NCBI GenBank assembly: GCA_004212075.1
Contig: RXIF01000006.1
Location: 1-64,000, forward strand
DNA: 64,000 nucleotides
Direction: 5' to 3'
Source of the DNA: Candidatus Methanoliparum thermophilum
GTDB lineage: Archaea; Halobacteriota; Methanoliparia; Methanoliparales; Methanoliparaceae
Positions 20,490 through 30,334 of the stretch are shown here, piece after piece. The translations under genes and the position numbers were made by a program. The notes beneath the pieces were generated by a model. It saw only the letters and a list, made by a program, of their open reading frames with translations. It made no database searches and was not told the DNA's origin. Position 1 is the first letter of the stretch. Each line of letters starts with the position of its first letter.

Positions 20490-22127
20490 ATGAGATTTGA
20501 TGTTTCAAGATATAATAAAGAGGCAGATAAGGATTTTGAGGCAGCTTGGCTGAAAGGATCTGAGATACTAAGTATAAAGGATATAAACAAAAAATATCCT
20601 CGTATGACATATTCTTATGGCAAACCGCATCCTGTTTTTGAGATGATTAACAATTTAAGGTCTGCTTATTTAAGAATGGGATTTGAGGAGACTATAAATC
20701 CTATTATAGTCGAAGAGAACGATGTAAAAAAACAATTTGGGCCAGAGTCGCTTGCGGTCTTAGATAGGTGTTTTTACCTTGCAGGATTACCTAGACCGAA
20801 TATTGGAGTATCTAAGAATCAGATAAAAAGGATAGAATCTATTATTGGAAGAGAATTAAACGATGATGAAAAAATTGCGATAAAAGAGACTCTTCATTTA
20901 TATAAGAAAGGGAAGATAGATGGAGATGATCTTATTGCAGATATATCTAAAAGGCTCTCTGTGGAGGATATCTATGGGACAAAGATCTTATCTGAAGTCT
21001 TTCCTGAATTCAAAGAATTGAATCCTGTAGCCTCAACAAACATGCTTAGGAGCCATATGACGTCAGGCTGGTTTATCACACTTGGTTCTTTATTGAATAA
21101 AAAAGATTTGCCAATTAAATTATTCTCTATAGACAGATGTTTTAGAAAAGAACAGAAAGAAGATGCCACACGGCTCCAATCGTATTATTCTGCATCATGT
21201 GTAATAATGGATGAAGACGTAACGGTGGATGACGGGATGGCTGTATCAGAGTCGTTGTTACTACAATTTGGGTTTAAAAATTTCAAGTTTAGGTTGGATG
21301 ATAAAAGGAGCAAATACTACGTACCCGGAACACAGACAGAGGTTTTTGCTTATCATCCAGCTCTAGTAGGTTGTAATACGAAGTATAATGACGGTTGGGT
21401 AGAAGTGGCAACTTTTGGCGTTTATTCTCCCACAGCACTCGTGCAATATGATATATCGTATCCTGTGATGAATTTGGGTCTTGGTGTGGAACGGCTTGCT
21501 ATGATACTGTACTGCCAGGAAGATATGAGAAAGATGGTGTATCCCCAATTTTATCAAGAAGAATTAACCGATTTAGAGATTTCTAAAGGCATATATGTAA
21601 AAAAGACGCCTAAAAGTATGAATGGATTGAGATTGGCATTAGCTATAAGGGACGCATGTGAAAAAAATGGAGAAATTGAGAGCCCTTGCCGTTTTTCTGT
21701 ATGGAGAGGGAAGATTTACGGGAAAGATATAGTTGTTGATATCGTCGAACCGGAAGAAAAGACCAAGCTATGTGGTCCCGCCTATAAAAACAAGATATTC
21801 GTTAAAGACGGAAATATCTTTGCTGTTCCAGAAGATGAAAGATTTTATAATATGTTCAAAGGTGCGGTGGATACGAATATATCGTTTATGGATGCTTTTT
21901 CTCAATTAGCAGCATCTATAATAGAAGACTTGGTGATCTGTAACGGTATCAAAGATGATGAGATACGGCAGGTCAAGGTAAGAATGGTCAAAACCCCTGG
22001 GGAGATCAATATTGCTATAAAAGATCATATCTTGAGATATTTGACAGGCAAAAAAAAGAAGATAGATATAAGAGGCCCCTTCTTTACGACGGTAGAGTTT
22101 AAATTGGCAGATTTTAATAAGTCCTAA
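20490..22127 (+). CDS. sepS: O-phosphoserine--tRNA(Cys) ligase
   Basis: SepRS charges tRNA-Cys with phosphoserine, which SepCysS then converts to Cys-tRNA. It is found in methanogens and their close relatives. The 545-residue class II synthetase opens with RYNKEADKDFEAAWLKG, has the motif 2 region DRCFRKEQKEDATRLQSYY and the motif 3 region NLGLGVERLAMILY. The family-specific STNMLRSHMTSGWFITL block is present. No SepCysS gene is in the window. Its presence is a main reason for the lineage call. Confidence 0.97.
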   Translation: MRFDVSRYNKEADKDFEAAWLKGSEILSIKDINKKYPRMTYSYGKPHPVFEMINNLRSAYLRMGFEETINPIIVEENDVKKQFGPESLAVLDRCFYLAGLPRPNIGVSKNQIKRIESIIGRELNDDEKIAIKETLHLYKKGKIDGDDLIADISKRLSVEDIYGTKILSEVFPEFKELNPVASTNMLRSHMTSGWFITLGSLLNKKDLPIKLFSIDRCFRKEQKEDATRLQSYYSASCVIMDEDVTVDDGMAVSESLLLQFGFKNFKFRLDDKRSKYYVPGTQTEVFAYHPALVGCNTKYNDGWVEVATFGVYSPTALVQYDISYPVMNLGLGVERLAMILYCQEDMRKMVYPQFYQEELTDLEISKGIYVKKTPKSMNGLRLALAIRDACEKNGEIESPCRFSVWRGKIYGKDIVVDIVEPEEKTKLCGPAYKNKIFVKDGNIFAVPEDERFYNMFKGAVDTNISFMDAFSQLAASIIEDLVICNGIKDDEIRQVKVRMVKTPGEINIAIKDHILRYLTGKKKKIDIRGPFFTTVEFKLADFNKS

Positions 22128-22142
22128 TATCAAAAATAGAGA

Positions 22143-22832
22143 ATGGATCTGGAACGATTATTGGACGAACAACGGCGTTTAAGCAGTAATATAATACTTG
22201 AGGATCGGTTTAGCCATATAGATCGTGTTGCAGGGATTGATTCTTCTTATCTCAATAAGGATGATTCTCAAGGTAAGATAATCACTGCTGCAGTCTTGGT
22301 CGATTACCTGAGTAGAGATGTCTTGGAAAAGATATATCTTATCGATGATATAGATTTTCCATACATACCTGGATTTCTCTTCTATCGGGAGGGAAAGAAT
22401 ATGTTAAATACGATCCGTAAATTGATGACAAAACCGGATGTCATCTTGATAGATGGCGGAGGGATAAACCATCCGATGGGGATAGGGTTGGCAAGCCATA
22501 TCGGGGTCATATTAAAAAGACCAACGATAGGCGTGACTAAAAAGATGTTTTATGGATTTTGTACCAAGCCAACGGATGTAGGCGAGAGTAAACCAATTAT
22601 TTTAAATGATAAAGTGATAGGTTACGCGTATAAACCTAACAAAAGGTCCAATCCCATTTATATAACACCAGGTAACCTAATATCTGTTGATTCTGCTTTT
22701 GAAATCACGAAAAACCTTATATCTAAACATAAATTACCGATACCGATCCAAGAAGCGCATAATTTTGCGAAGAGTATAAGATTGTCTATCAAGCAGAACT
22801 ACGTTCCTGCATCACAAATCAAAGATTTGTGA
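22143..22832 (+). CDS. nfi: Endonuclease V
   Basis: Endonuclease V nicks DNA (or RNA) one base past a deaminated base such as inosine. The 229-residue length is normal. The catalytic aspartate is in VAGIDSSYL (about residue 36), followed by the substrate-wedge segment IPGFLFYREG with the active-site glutamate, LIDGGGINHPMGIGLASHIGV, and GVTKKMFYG. The last five residues and the stop codon (SQIKDL) come from the paired-hairpin repeat at 22803-22853. The gene lies 15 bases after sepS. Confidence 0.93.
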   Translation: MDLERLLDEQRRLSSNIILEDRFSHIDRVAGIDSSYLNKDDSQGKIITAAVLVDYLSRDVLEKIYLIDDIDFPYIPGFLFYREGKNMLNTIRKLMTKPDVILIDGGGINHPMGIGLASHIGVILKRPTIGVTKKMFYGFCTKPTDVGESKPIILNDKVIGYAYKPNKRSNPIYITPGNLISVDSAFEITKNLISKHKLPIPIQEAHNFAKSIRLSIKQNYVPASQIKDL

Positions 22833-22853
22833 GTTACGAATCGAAGATTCGTA
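22803..22853. repeat. Paired-hairpin repeat, copy 2
   Basis: This copy has the same 51 bases as the copy at 3980-4030 except that the loops read AAA and GAA instead of TTT and TTC. It supplies the end and stop codon of nfi. In both copies the loop read in the direction of the overlapping gene is purine-rich, although the order of the two hairpins relative to the gene differs. Confidence 0.85.
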
Positions 22854-22949
22854 GCACCTCCTGGTGAATGATAAAGCATAGTCCAGTCTTGTGCTGTACA
22901 AGAGTGAAGAACATTTTGTTTTCAAAGAATCAAAGAAGGGATCAATAGA

Positions 22950-23426
22950 ATGATCAAATCAAATAACTTGAAACTTTATTTAGTCAGACATGCAAAAGCA
23001 AAAAAGGATTATGAAGACCCAGCTCGACCATTATCGAAAAAAGGAAGAAAAGATGCTGAAAAATTGGCAAAATTTTTGAAAAAACAAGATATAACCCCAC
23101 ATAGGATATTTCATAGCGGGATAATGCGTGCTAAAGAGACTGCAGAGATAATAAACAAGAATTTATCTTCAGAGTTGGTGGAAGATAAAACTCTTGGCCC
23201 GTCTTTTGATCCGTTTATATATGTTGATAAGCTAAAACGCGATATAAAAGAAGATACTATGATAATCGGGCATATGCCGCATTTAGCCAATCTTCTCTGT
23301 TTAATGCTTACTAAAACACCGAATTCCTTCTTGATAAAGTTTAAAACATGTTCGGTTGTCTGTTTAGAACGAGATGATAAGGATGAGTGGTATCTCGACT
23401 GGATGATAACACCTGAATTATTATGA
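22950..23426 (+). CDS. sixA: SixA-type histidine phosphatase
   Basis: This is a small branch-1 histidine-phosphatase-superfamily protein of 158 residues. The phospho-accepting histidine lies in YLVRHAKAKKDYEDPARPLSKKGRKDA at about residue 14, and the second active-site histidine in MIIGHMPHLANLL. SixA removes phosphate from phosphohistidine in E. coli, but archaeal members may act on other phospho-compounds. Its own ribosome-binding sequence (GAAGGG) and a 117-base gap from nfi suggest separate expression. Confidence 0.87.
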   Translation: MIKSNNLKLYLVRHAKAKKDYEDPARPLSKKGRKDAEKLAKFLKKQDITPHRIFHSGIMRAKETAEIINKNLSSELVEDKTLGPSFDPFIYVDKLKRDIKEDTMIIGHMPHLANLLCLMLTKTPNSFLIKFKTCSVVCLERDDKDEWYLDWMITPELL

Positions 23427-23441
23427 TTGTATATCAATAAT

Positions 23442-23514
23442 GGGCTCGTGAGGTAGCGGACTATCCTTTCGGATTCCGGATCCGACAACCCGGGTTCAAA
23501 TCCCGGCGAGCCCG
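23442..23514 (+). tRNA. tRNA-Arg (anticodon CCG)
   Basis: The cloverleaf folds by eye: acceptor stem GGGCTCG/CGAGCCC, a short D stem, anticodon stem TCGGA/TCCGA with loop TTCCGGA, so the anticodon is CCG at 23476-23478, a 4-base variable loop, and T stem CCGGG/CCCGG with loop TTCAAAT. The discriminator base is G. CCA is not encoded, and TTTTTA follows as a likely terminator. The atypical accessory region begins right after this gene, and tRNA genes are common integration targets. Confidence 0.95.
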
Positions 23515-24402
23515 TTTTTATCTATTCTATCAATATCAAAACTTCTTATCGTCTTAATTCATTTTTAAATCAAGGTTTACCTTTTTATCTTTAAACAATT
23601 TGTCTTACAGCAGTAAAAAAAGATAGTTTATATTTAGGTTGAGCATAAGACATAAAAATCAGGTTCATACTGATTTAAAATAATTATCCTCTTTCATGAC
23701 CTTATTGTCTCTTATGAGTTTATCCAAAATGCTTTTCTATCATATTCTTCTCAACCGTACATCTCGACAGTTTATCCTTTATTAAATAATCTATCTTCTC
23801 GTGTTCAGCCACTTCTTTACCTTATCCCGACAACTACTTTGATGCGGTCATTACAGATCCGCCGTATTACGACAATGTACCTTATAGTTATCTTTCAGAC
23901 TTCTTTTATGTCTGGCTGAAAAGAACGATAGGAGATTTATATCCAGAACTTTTTGCAACACCAATGACGCCGAAAGCAGAAGAAATAACAGAGATGGTAG
24001 GATGGGATCCTGTTAGATATTCAAATAAAGATAAGAAATTCTTCGAGGATATGATCACTAAAGCTTTTCAGGAAATCTACAAGTTGTGACATCCTCCAGT
24101 GGACATGATTAGGCATAACAAAGATCTCCAGGGTTTCTATTTTATGCCTTTTTGCTACCTCTCTTTAACACAACTTCTGTTCTCTTCCTTCCTGAACCTG
24201 CCACACAGAAACGAGCCTGCGAAGCGCCTGAATGAGAATAATTTCTTTCTTAGATGTAAATCTATCTTAGTTAGGAACGATTTACCTGAACTAAATGTCA
24301 GAGGCTGGTTTAAATATAGAACAGCTCATTAGAAACACCCTATCTACATTCGGAATTACTGTATTTTGAGAAAATTATTTATCAACAGATAGAGATGAAA
24401 GA
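23515..24402. other. Non-coding region with gene debris after tRNA-Arg
   Basis: Apart from the methylase fragment listed separately, this 888-base stretch holds no convincing gene. A 77-codon reading frame at 24099-24332 has no recognisable features and is probably chance or debris of an older inserted element. No integrase, and no repeat of the tRNA 3' end, is visible here. Confidence 0.5.
23809..24089 (+). pseudogene. Fragment of a DUF1156-type DNA methylase gene
   Basis: About 280 bases match the interior of the complete methylase gene at about 29136-29416, with scattered, often third-position differences. The translation keeps motif IV ([23 protein letters not shown] without a break) and the [12 protein letters not shown] segment, then meets a stop directly after FQEIYKL. 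There is no start and no upstream or downstream part of the gene. It is the remains of a second, related copy and not a recent exact duplication. Confidence 0.88.
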
Positions 24403-27400
24403 ATGATAATTATGTTTGAGATAAAAGAGGGGGACATATTGGAAGGATCCTGGCCAGAAAAACTAAAGGTTATATCTGTAAGGTATTTGGATGATCGCGT
24501 TGTGATAAATGCTGTTGGTTGCGATACAGAGAAATTTTATTCCCCCATCCTCACAAAAGAGGAGATCGAAGAGATAAAAGTTAGGAAAGAAGATTTCAGC
24601 CCCGGGGATGGCGAAGAGATCTTTCTCTTTCTTGAAGCAAAGAGGATAAGAAATAATTTCCAGTTTGATCCTCTTTGTGCTGTAAATGTATCTCAAATAG
24701 ATCCTCTGCCACATCAGATAGATGCGGTTTATTATCACATACTCAAGAATCCGAGGATAAGATTTCTTCTCGCAGATGATCCCGGTGCAGGAAAAACGAT
24801 AATGGCAGGGCTCCTGCTCAAAGAGCTCAAATACCGTGGACTTGTAGAAAGAACACTGATAGTTGCCCCTGGTCATCTCAAGGATCAATGGCGCAGAGAA
24901 CTGAAAGAGAAGTTTTCAGAAAGATTTCTGGTGGTTGATCGTGGCACTATGAATGCTTCATGGGGGCAGAACATATTTACCGAAATGAACAATGTTATAA
25001 TCTCTATGGACTTTGCAAAACAGGAAGATGTAAGAGAGGCATTAAACTCCAGCAGATGGGATCTCTGCATAGTAGATGAAGCACACAAGATGTCTGCTTA
25101 CAGATATGGAAATAAAACCGATAAGACGAAGCGCTACTTCCTGGGTGAAGCTCTTTCGGGCATATCAAACCACCTTCTCTTTCTCACAGCAACACCACAT
25201 AGAGGAGATCCTGAAAACTTCCGTCTGCTTCTTGATCTCTTGGAGCCGGGTCTATTTGCAAATGAAAAGATACTGGAAGAATCGGTACAGAACAAGGAAA
25301 ATCCCCTCGTGCTGAGAAGGCTTAAAGAAGATCTGAACGATTTTGATGGCAGGCCGCTCTTTCCCCCTAGGGATGTACAAACTCTAGCGTACAACATGTC
25401 ATCCGATGAAGTAGACCTTTACAACGAGGTGACAAGATATGTAGGCAATCAGTTCAATAAAGCTCTTGGTAAAGATAAGAGAAATGTCACCTTTGCGATG
25501 ATGATCCTCCAACGCCGTTTAGCATCCAGCGTTTATGCTATAAGAAGATCATTAGAACGAAGACACAAACGCTTGACCGATATCTATGAACAGGGAATGA
25601 CCCAGAAGGATATTGAGTATGATGAGGACTACCTTGAAGATCTTGAAGAGAGCGAGAGGTGGGATCTTGAGGGGGAGTTGCTCGAAAAATTGACATCTTC
25701 AGAGACCATAGAGGAGCTAAAAGAGGAAATTGATACCATAGAGATGCTGATAAACCATGCCAGAGCTGTAGAGAATAAAGGAGTAGAGACAAAGCTGAAT
25801 GAGCTGAAAAGGGTTATGGAAGAAACCAGAGGAGCAAAAATCCTTATCTTCACAGAGTTTAAAGACACACTTGAATACCTTGTTAAAAAACTTGAAGAGT
25901 GGGGGTATTCTGTTGCTTCCATACATGGCGGAATGAATATGGATGAGAGAATAAAAGCAGAGCACGAATTTAATTACGGTAATGTGCAGGTTATGGTATC
26001 CACAGAGGCTGGCGGCGAAGGTATAAACCTCCAGAGAAACTGCTGGCTCATGGTTAACTACGATATACCATGGAATCCAAATCGTTTAGAACAGAGGATG
26101 GGAAGAATACATAGGTATGGGCAGAAACATGAAGTACACATCTACAACATGGTTGCCAACAACACAATAGAGGGCAGTATTCTTAACAGATTATTTGCAA
26201 AACTCTTAGCGATAAAGAGACAGCTTGGAAATGATAGGGTGTTCGATGTAATAAACGACATTCTTAAGGATGTGAGCTTGAAGGATCTGATAATGAAGGC
26301 TATAGCAAATCCGAGGACTATCAACGACATCTTAAAAGATATAGAGACTATACCTGATGAGGATGCAATTAAGAGGGTAAAAGAGGCGGTATTGGAGTCT
26401 TTAGCCACCAAGCACATAGATCTCTCAAGGATACTCTCGGATCAAAGAAGAGCTAAGGAAAACAGGCTTGCACCTGAGTATGTAGAAGAATTTTTCGTCA
26501 GGGCTGCAAGAAAACTAGGGATACAGATAGAAAAGAGAGGAGATGCCTGGCAGATATTATCCGTACCGTTTGAGATCCGTAACGTCACATACGAATTTAA
26601 ACAGAGATTTGGGGAGGTTTATACAAAATATCAAAGAATCTCATTCGACAAGGATAAAGCCTCTAATGCGGAGTTTGTTTTTCTCGGTCATCCTCTACTA
26701 GAAGCGGTCATGGAAGAGATAGAGAAAAGATATTCAAACAGGTATGCATCGTTCATTGATCCTGATGGTAGGTTGGATGGGTACATATGGTTTATGGATG
26801 TACAGGTAAAGGATGGAAAGAACGAAATCGCTGGTAAAAGGTTGTTTGCAGTATACGAGGATAGTAAAAACAATTTCTCTTATGTAAACCCCTCTATCCT
26901 ATGGGATCTCAAGCCTCAGCATCAGCAGGAGACACCTTCTGAGACGCTGAATAAGGAGGGGGCTATATCTTTTCTGCTGAAAGGCATAGATAAATACAAA
27001 AAAGAGATACTCCAAGAGAGAGAAAGAAATGCGGAGATAAAGAGAAAATATGGTTTGCGCTCATTAGAATCTATGATCTCTGAATCTGAGGGAAAACTGG
27101 TAGAATATTATGACAGAAGAAACAAGGGTGAGAACATACCGGAGGCTGTAATAGAGAATGAGCGCAGAAAGAAGGAGGATCTTCAAAGAAAGAGAGAGAA
27201 TCTGAAAAGGGAGATAGAGATGGAGCTGCATATTTTTCCTTCAGAGCCAGTTGTTCTCGGGGTTATCAGAGTTGAGCCTGGTAAGGGAGAAATGGTAAGA
27301 AATGAAGAGATAGAGCGGATAGGCATGGAGAAAGTTATGGAGTATGAAAGAAAGAACGGAAGGATACCTGAAGATGTCTCTTCTGAAAATCTTGGTTATG

Positions 27401-27669
27401 ATGTCCGATCATCGGATAAAAAAGAGTTCAGATACATAGAGGTAAAGGCGAGAGCAGGAGAGGGCAGCATAGTGCTGACGCCAAATGAATGGATGATGGC
27501 TCAGAGGTTTGGTAAGGAGTACTGGTTATATGTGATTGCAAATGCTGCTACAGAACCAGAGCTCTACATAATGCAGGATCCAGCATCGCGTCTGAAGCCT
27601 GATGAAGAGGTCAGCATCGTGAGGTATATAGTCAAGGACTGGAAAGATAAAGCAGAGGTGGCAGAATGA
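24403..27669 (+). CDS. SNF2-type helicase with C-terminal DUF3883 nuclease-like domain
   Basis: The 1088-residue protein has a superfamily 2 helicase core: Walker [15 protein letters not shown] near residue 128, DEAH-type VDEAHKMS near 223, TATPHRGD near 262, and the C-terminal motif VI region [12 protein letters not shown] near 565. A charged region follows. The last 100 or so residues match DUF3883, with Y999-D1000 and an E1013-V-K1015 triad resembling a PD-(D/E)XK nuclease site. The methylase start overlaps its end by 4 bases. This is probably the DNA-translocating and possibly cutting component of the defence array. Confidence 0.9.
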   Translation: MIIMFEIKEGDILEGSWPEKLKVISVRYLDDRVVINAVGCDTEKFYSPILTKEEIEEIKVRKEDFSPGDGEEIFLFLEAKRIRNNFQFDPLCAVNVSQIDPLPHQIDAVYYHILKNPRIRFLLADDPGAGKTIMAGLLLKELKYRGLVERTLIVAPGHLKDQWRRELKEKFSERFLVVDRGTMNASWGQNIFTEMNNVIISMDFAKQEDVREALNSSRWDLCIVDEAHKMSAYRYGNKTDKTKRYFLGEALSGISNHLLFLTATPHRGDPENFRLLLDLLEPGLFANEKILEESVQNKENPLVLRRLKEDLNDFDGRPLFPPRDVQTLAYNMSSDEVDLYNEVTRYVGNQFNKALGKDKRNVTFAMMILQRRLASSVYAIRRSLERRHKRLTDIYEQGMTQKDIEYDEDYLEDLEESERWDLEGELLEKLTSSETIEELKEEIDTIEMLINHARAVENKGVETKLNELKRVMEETRGAKILIFTEFKDTLEYLVKKLEEWGYSVASIHGGMNMDERIKAEHEFNYGNVQVMVSTEAGGEGINLQRNCWLMVNYDIPWNPNRLEQRMGRIHRYGQKHEVHIYNMVANNTIEGSILNRLFAKLLAIKRQLGNDRVFDVINDILKDVSLKDLIMKAIANPRTINDILKDIETIPDEDAIKRVKEAVLESLATKHIDLSRILSDQRRAKENRLAPEYVEEFFVRAARKLGIQIEKRGDAWQILSVPFEIRNVTYEFKQRFGEVYTKYQRISFDKDKASNAEFVFLGHPLLEAVMEEIEKRYSNRYASFIDPDGRLDGYIWFMDVQVKDGKNEIAGKRLFAVYEDSKNNFSYVNPSILWDLKPQHQQETPSETLNKEGAISFLLKGIDKYKKEILQERERNAEIKRKYGLRSLESMISESEGKLVEYYDRRNKGENIPEAVIENERRKKEDLQRKRENLKREIEMELHIFPSEPVVLGVIRVEPGKGEMVRNEEIERIGMEKVMEYERKNGRIPEDVSSENLGYDVRSSDKKEFRYIEVKARAGEGSIVLTPNEWMMAQRFGKEYWLYVIANAATEPELYIMQDPASRLKPDEEVSIVRYIVKDWKDKAEVAE

Positions 27670-30332
27670 ATAATAGTGCAAACAAAAGATTTATAGAGGT
27701 AGATTTTCCAATAAGATTAGTGAGTGATGAATCTGAGAGAGAGAAAAACATAAGGCATGGGCACATCTCTACATTACATATATGGTGGGCACGTCGTCCT
27801 TTAGCATCTTCGAGAGCTTCGGTATATGCAGCACTCACACCCGAACCGAAGGATGAAGAAGAGAGGATGAAGAGATCGCAGTTTATAGGTGAGCTATCAA
27901 AGTGGGAGAACTCTTTGAACAAAAACCTCATTGAAAGAGCAAGGGAGGCTATCCTGAAAGCGAACAACGGCGTGCCACCAAAGGTTTTGGATCCTTTTGC
28001 TGGTGGTGGTGCTATACCTCTAGAGGCTTTAAGGTTGGGTTGTGAGACATACGCAAGCGATTTAAATCCTGTTGCTGTGCTTATAGAGAAATGCACATTG
28101 GAGTATCCGCAGAAGTATGGACACAGGCAGGAAAATAGCTATTTTGGTGAGAAGACAACAAATCCTTTATTGCAAGATGTTAAGAAATGGGGATACTGGG
28201 TTTTGGAAGAGGCAAAGAGAGAGATTGGCAAGTTTTATCCGTCAGAAGAAGATGGTTCGATACCAGTTGGTTATATCTGGGCAAGAACTATCAGGTGCCA
28301 AAATCCTGAATGTGGTGTTGAGATACCTCTGGTAAGGCAGACATGGTTGGCTAAAAAAGATAAGAAGAAAGTAGCATATAAGATCATTCCAAAAGGCAAT
28401 AAGATAGATTTTGAGATCAAAGAAGGAAAAGAGATAGATTTTGATCCTGAAGAGGGAACTACTGCAAGGGCTAAGGTTGTCTGTCCATGCTGTGGCAGTG
28501 GTTTGAGCGATAAAGATAACAGGAGGCAGTTTCAGGAAGGAAAAGCAGGGCAGAGGATGATCGCTGTTGTTCTCCATCATCCCGATAAAAAAGGTAAAAC
28601 CTACAGATCGGCAACAGACAAGGATGTAGAGATCTTTAAAGAGGCAGAAACATATTTAGAAAAGAAAAGAGCGAACTTAATGGCTGAGTGGGGCTTTGAT
28701 CCAGTGCCAGATGAAACTTTGCCTCTTATGAGTGGAGTTTTTAACGTACCGATATATGGCATGACGAAATGGGGCGATCTCTTCAACTCCCGCCAGAAGC
28801 TGGCGCTGATTACCTTTGTGGAGAAGGTTCGGCTTGCATACAAGAAGATGATGGAAGAAAGATATGATAAGGAGTATGCGAAGGCGGTGGTGAGTTATTT
28901 GGCATTAGGTGTGGATAAAATATCTGATTATTGCAATATGCTTTGCCAATGGAGAAACAATCTTGAAACTGTTGGTCACTTGTTTGCTAGGCAAGCTCTC
29001 CCTATGTTGTGGGATTATGTAGAAGGTAATCCTATAACTGGCGCTTCAGGCACATGGGATGGTGCGATTAAATGGATAAATATGAGTGTTTATAGTGGGG
29101 CTATTATATCAAAAGCTCATGCTACTACTACCCAATCCTCCGCCACTTCTTTACAATATCCTGACAACTACTTTGATGCGGTGATCACCGATCCACCATA
29201 TTATAATAATGTCCCTTATGCTGACCTATCAGACTTCTTCTATGTCTGGCTGAAAAGAACGATAGGGGATCTTTATCCGGAACTCTTTGCAACACCAATG
29301 ACGCCGAAAGCAGAAGAAATAACAGAGATGGCAGGATGGGATCCTGTTAGATATTCAAATAAAGATAAGAAATTCTTTGAAGATATGATCACTAAAGCAT
29401 TTCAGGAGATCTACAGGGTTCTAAAACCTGAAGGTATTGCCTGCATCGTCTTTGCCCATAAGTCAACAGAGGCATGGGAGACTATTATAAACGCTCTTGT
29501 CGCCTCAGGCTTATACCTCACAGCTTCCTGGCCTGTTCATACAGAGATGAAGGAGAGGTTGAGGGCAAAGGAGTCAGGCGCTCTGGCTTCATCCATATAC
29601 ATGATCTGCCGCAAACGTGTAAAAAAGGAGACAGCCTACTTCAACGAGATCAAGCCGGAGATCGAGCAGAGAGTAAAGGAAAAACTGGATCAGTTCTGGA
29701 ATGAAGGCATAGAAGGAGCGGACTTCTTCATATCTGCCATAGGACCTGCAATGGAGGTTTTTGGGAAGTATGAAAATGTTGAAAAGCCTACAGGAAAGAA
29801 AGTATCCGCAAAAGAGCTCCTTGAATTAGTGAGAAAGATAGTGGTCGATTACGCCCTAGAAAAGGTTTTAAAGACGCGCATAGAGAGCGTTGATGTGGAG
29901 ACAAGGTTTTACATCATATACCGCTTGAACTATGGCCAGGCAAAGGTTGATTATGACGACGCTCGGAAGCTTGCTCAGGCGGTGGGAATCTCTATAGAGG
30001 ACTCTAAATTAATAAAAAAGAGTGGAAGTCTCGTCTCGGTTTTAAATGCAGATGATAGAGAACCTGGCAAGGAGAAGAGCATGATAGATGTCCTGCACTC
30101 CTGTTTATACTACCAGAAAAGAAACGACAGAGATTCAATAACAAAACTGCTGAAAGAAAAGGGATATCTGAACAACAACGATTTCTGGCAGGTCGCACAA
30201 GCATTATCAGAGATCCTGCCGGATGGAGATAAGGAGAAACAGATGCTTCAAGTTTTTATATTTGGAAGAGATAATATTATTGGTATGGGAAAAATAGATA
30301 AGGGCCAAAAGAAATTGTTTGAGGAGGAATAA
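27666..30332 (+). CDS. DUF1156 DNA methylase with zinc ribbon (COG1743 type)
   Basis: This 888-residue protein begins with the DUF1156 block ([19 protein letters not shown]). It has the S-adenosylmethionine loop [18 protein letters not shown] near residue 106, cysteine pairs of a zinc ribbon (CQNPEC near 215, CPCCGSG near 275) and methylase motif IV D509-P-P-Y512. A C-terminal region of about 250 residues has no motif I can name. By family it is an N6-adenine or N4-cytosine methylase, presumably marking self DNA for the neighbouring helicase. The gene overlaps the helicase gene and is followed after 2 bases by the DUF499 gene. Confidence 0.9.
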   Translation: MNNSANKRFIEVDFPIRLVSDESEREKNIRHGHISTLHIWWARRPLASSRASVYAALTPEPKDEEERMKRSQFIGELSKWENSLNKNLIERAREAILKANNGVPPKVLDPFAGGGAIPLEALRLGCETYASDLNPVAVLIEKCTLEYPQKYGHRQENSYFGEKTTNPLLQDVKKWGYWVLEEAKREIGKFYPSEEDGSIPVGYIWARTIRCQNPECGVEIPLVRQTWLAKKDKKKVAYKIIPKGNKIDFEIKEGKEIDFDPEEGTTARAKVVCPCCGSGLSDKDNRRQFQEGKAGQRMIAVVLHHPDKKGKTYRSATDKDVEIFKEAETYLEKKRANLMAEWGFDPVPDETLPLMSGVFNVPIYGMTKWGDLFNSRQKLALITFVEKVRLAYKKMMEERYDKEYAKAVVSYLALGVDKISDYCNMLCQWRNNLETVGHLFARQALPMLWDYVEGNPITGASGTWDGAIKWINMSVYSGAIISKAHATTTQSSATSLQYPDNYFDAVITDPPYYNNVPYADLSDFFYVWLKRTIGDLYPELFATPMTPKAEEITEMAGWDPVRYSNKDKKFFEDMITKAFQEIYRVLKPEGIACIVFAHKSTEAWETIINALVASGLYLTASWPVHTEMKERLRAKESGALASSIYMICRKRVKKETAYFNEIKPEIEQRVKEKLDQFWNEGIEGADFFISAIGPAMEVFGKYENVEKPTGKKVSAKELLELVRKIVVDYALEKVLKTRIESVDVETRFYIIYRLNYGQAKVDYDDARKLAQAVGISIEDSKLIKKSGSLVSVLNADDREPGKEKSMIDVLHSCLYYQKRNDRDSITKLLKEKGYLNNNDFWQVAQALSEILPDGDKEKQMLQVFIFGRDNIIGMGKIDKGQKKLFEEE

Positions 30333-30334
30333 AA

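Noticed and set aside
24099-24332. 77-codon open frame after the methylase fragment
   Set aside because: No recognisable motif, no good ribosome-binding site and unusual composition; it lies in debris.
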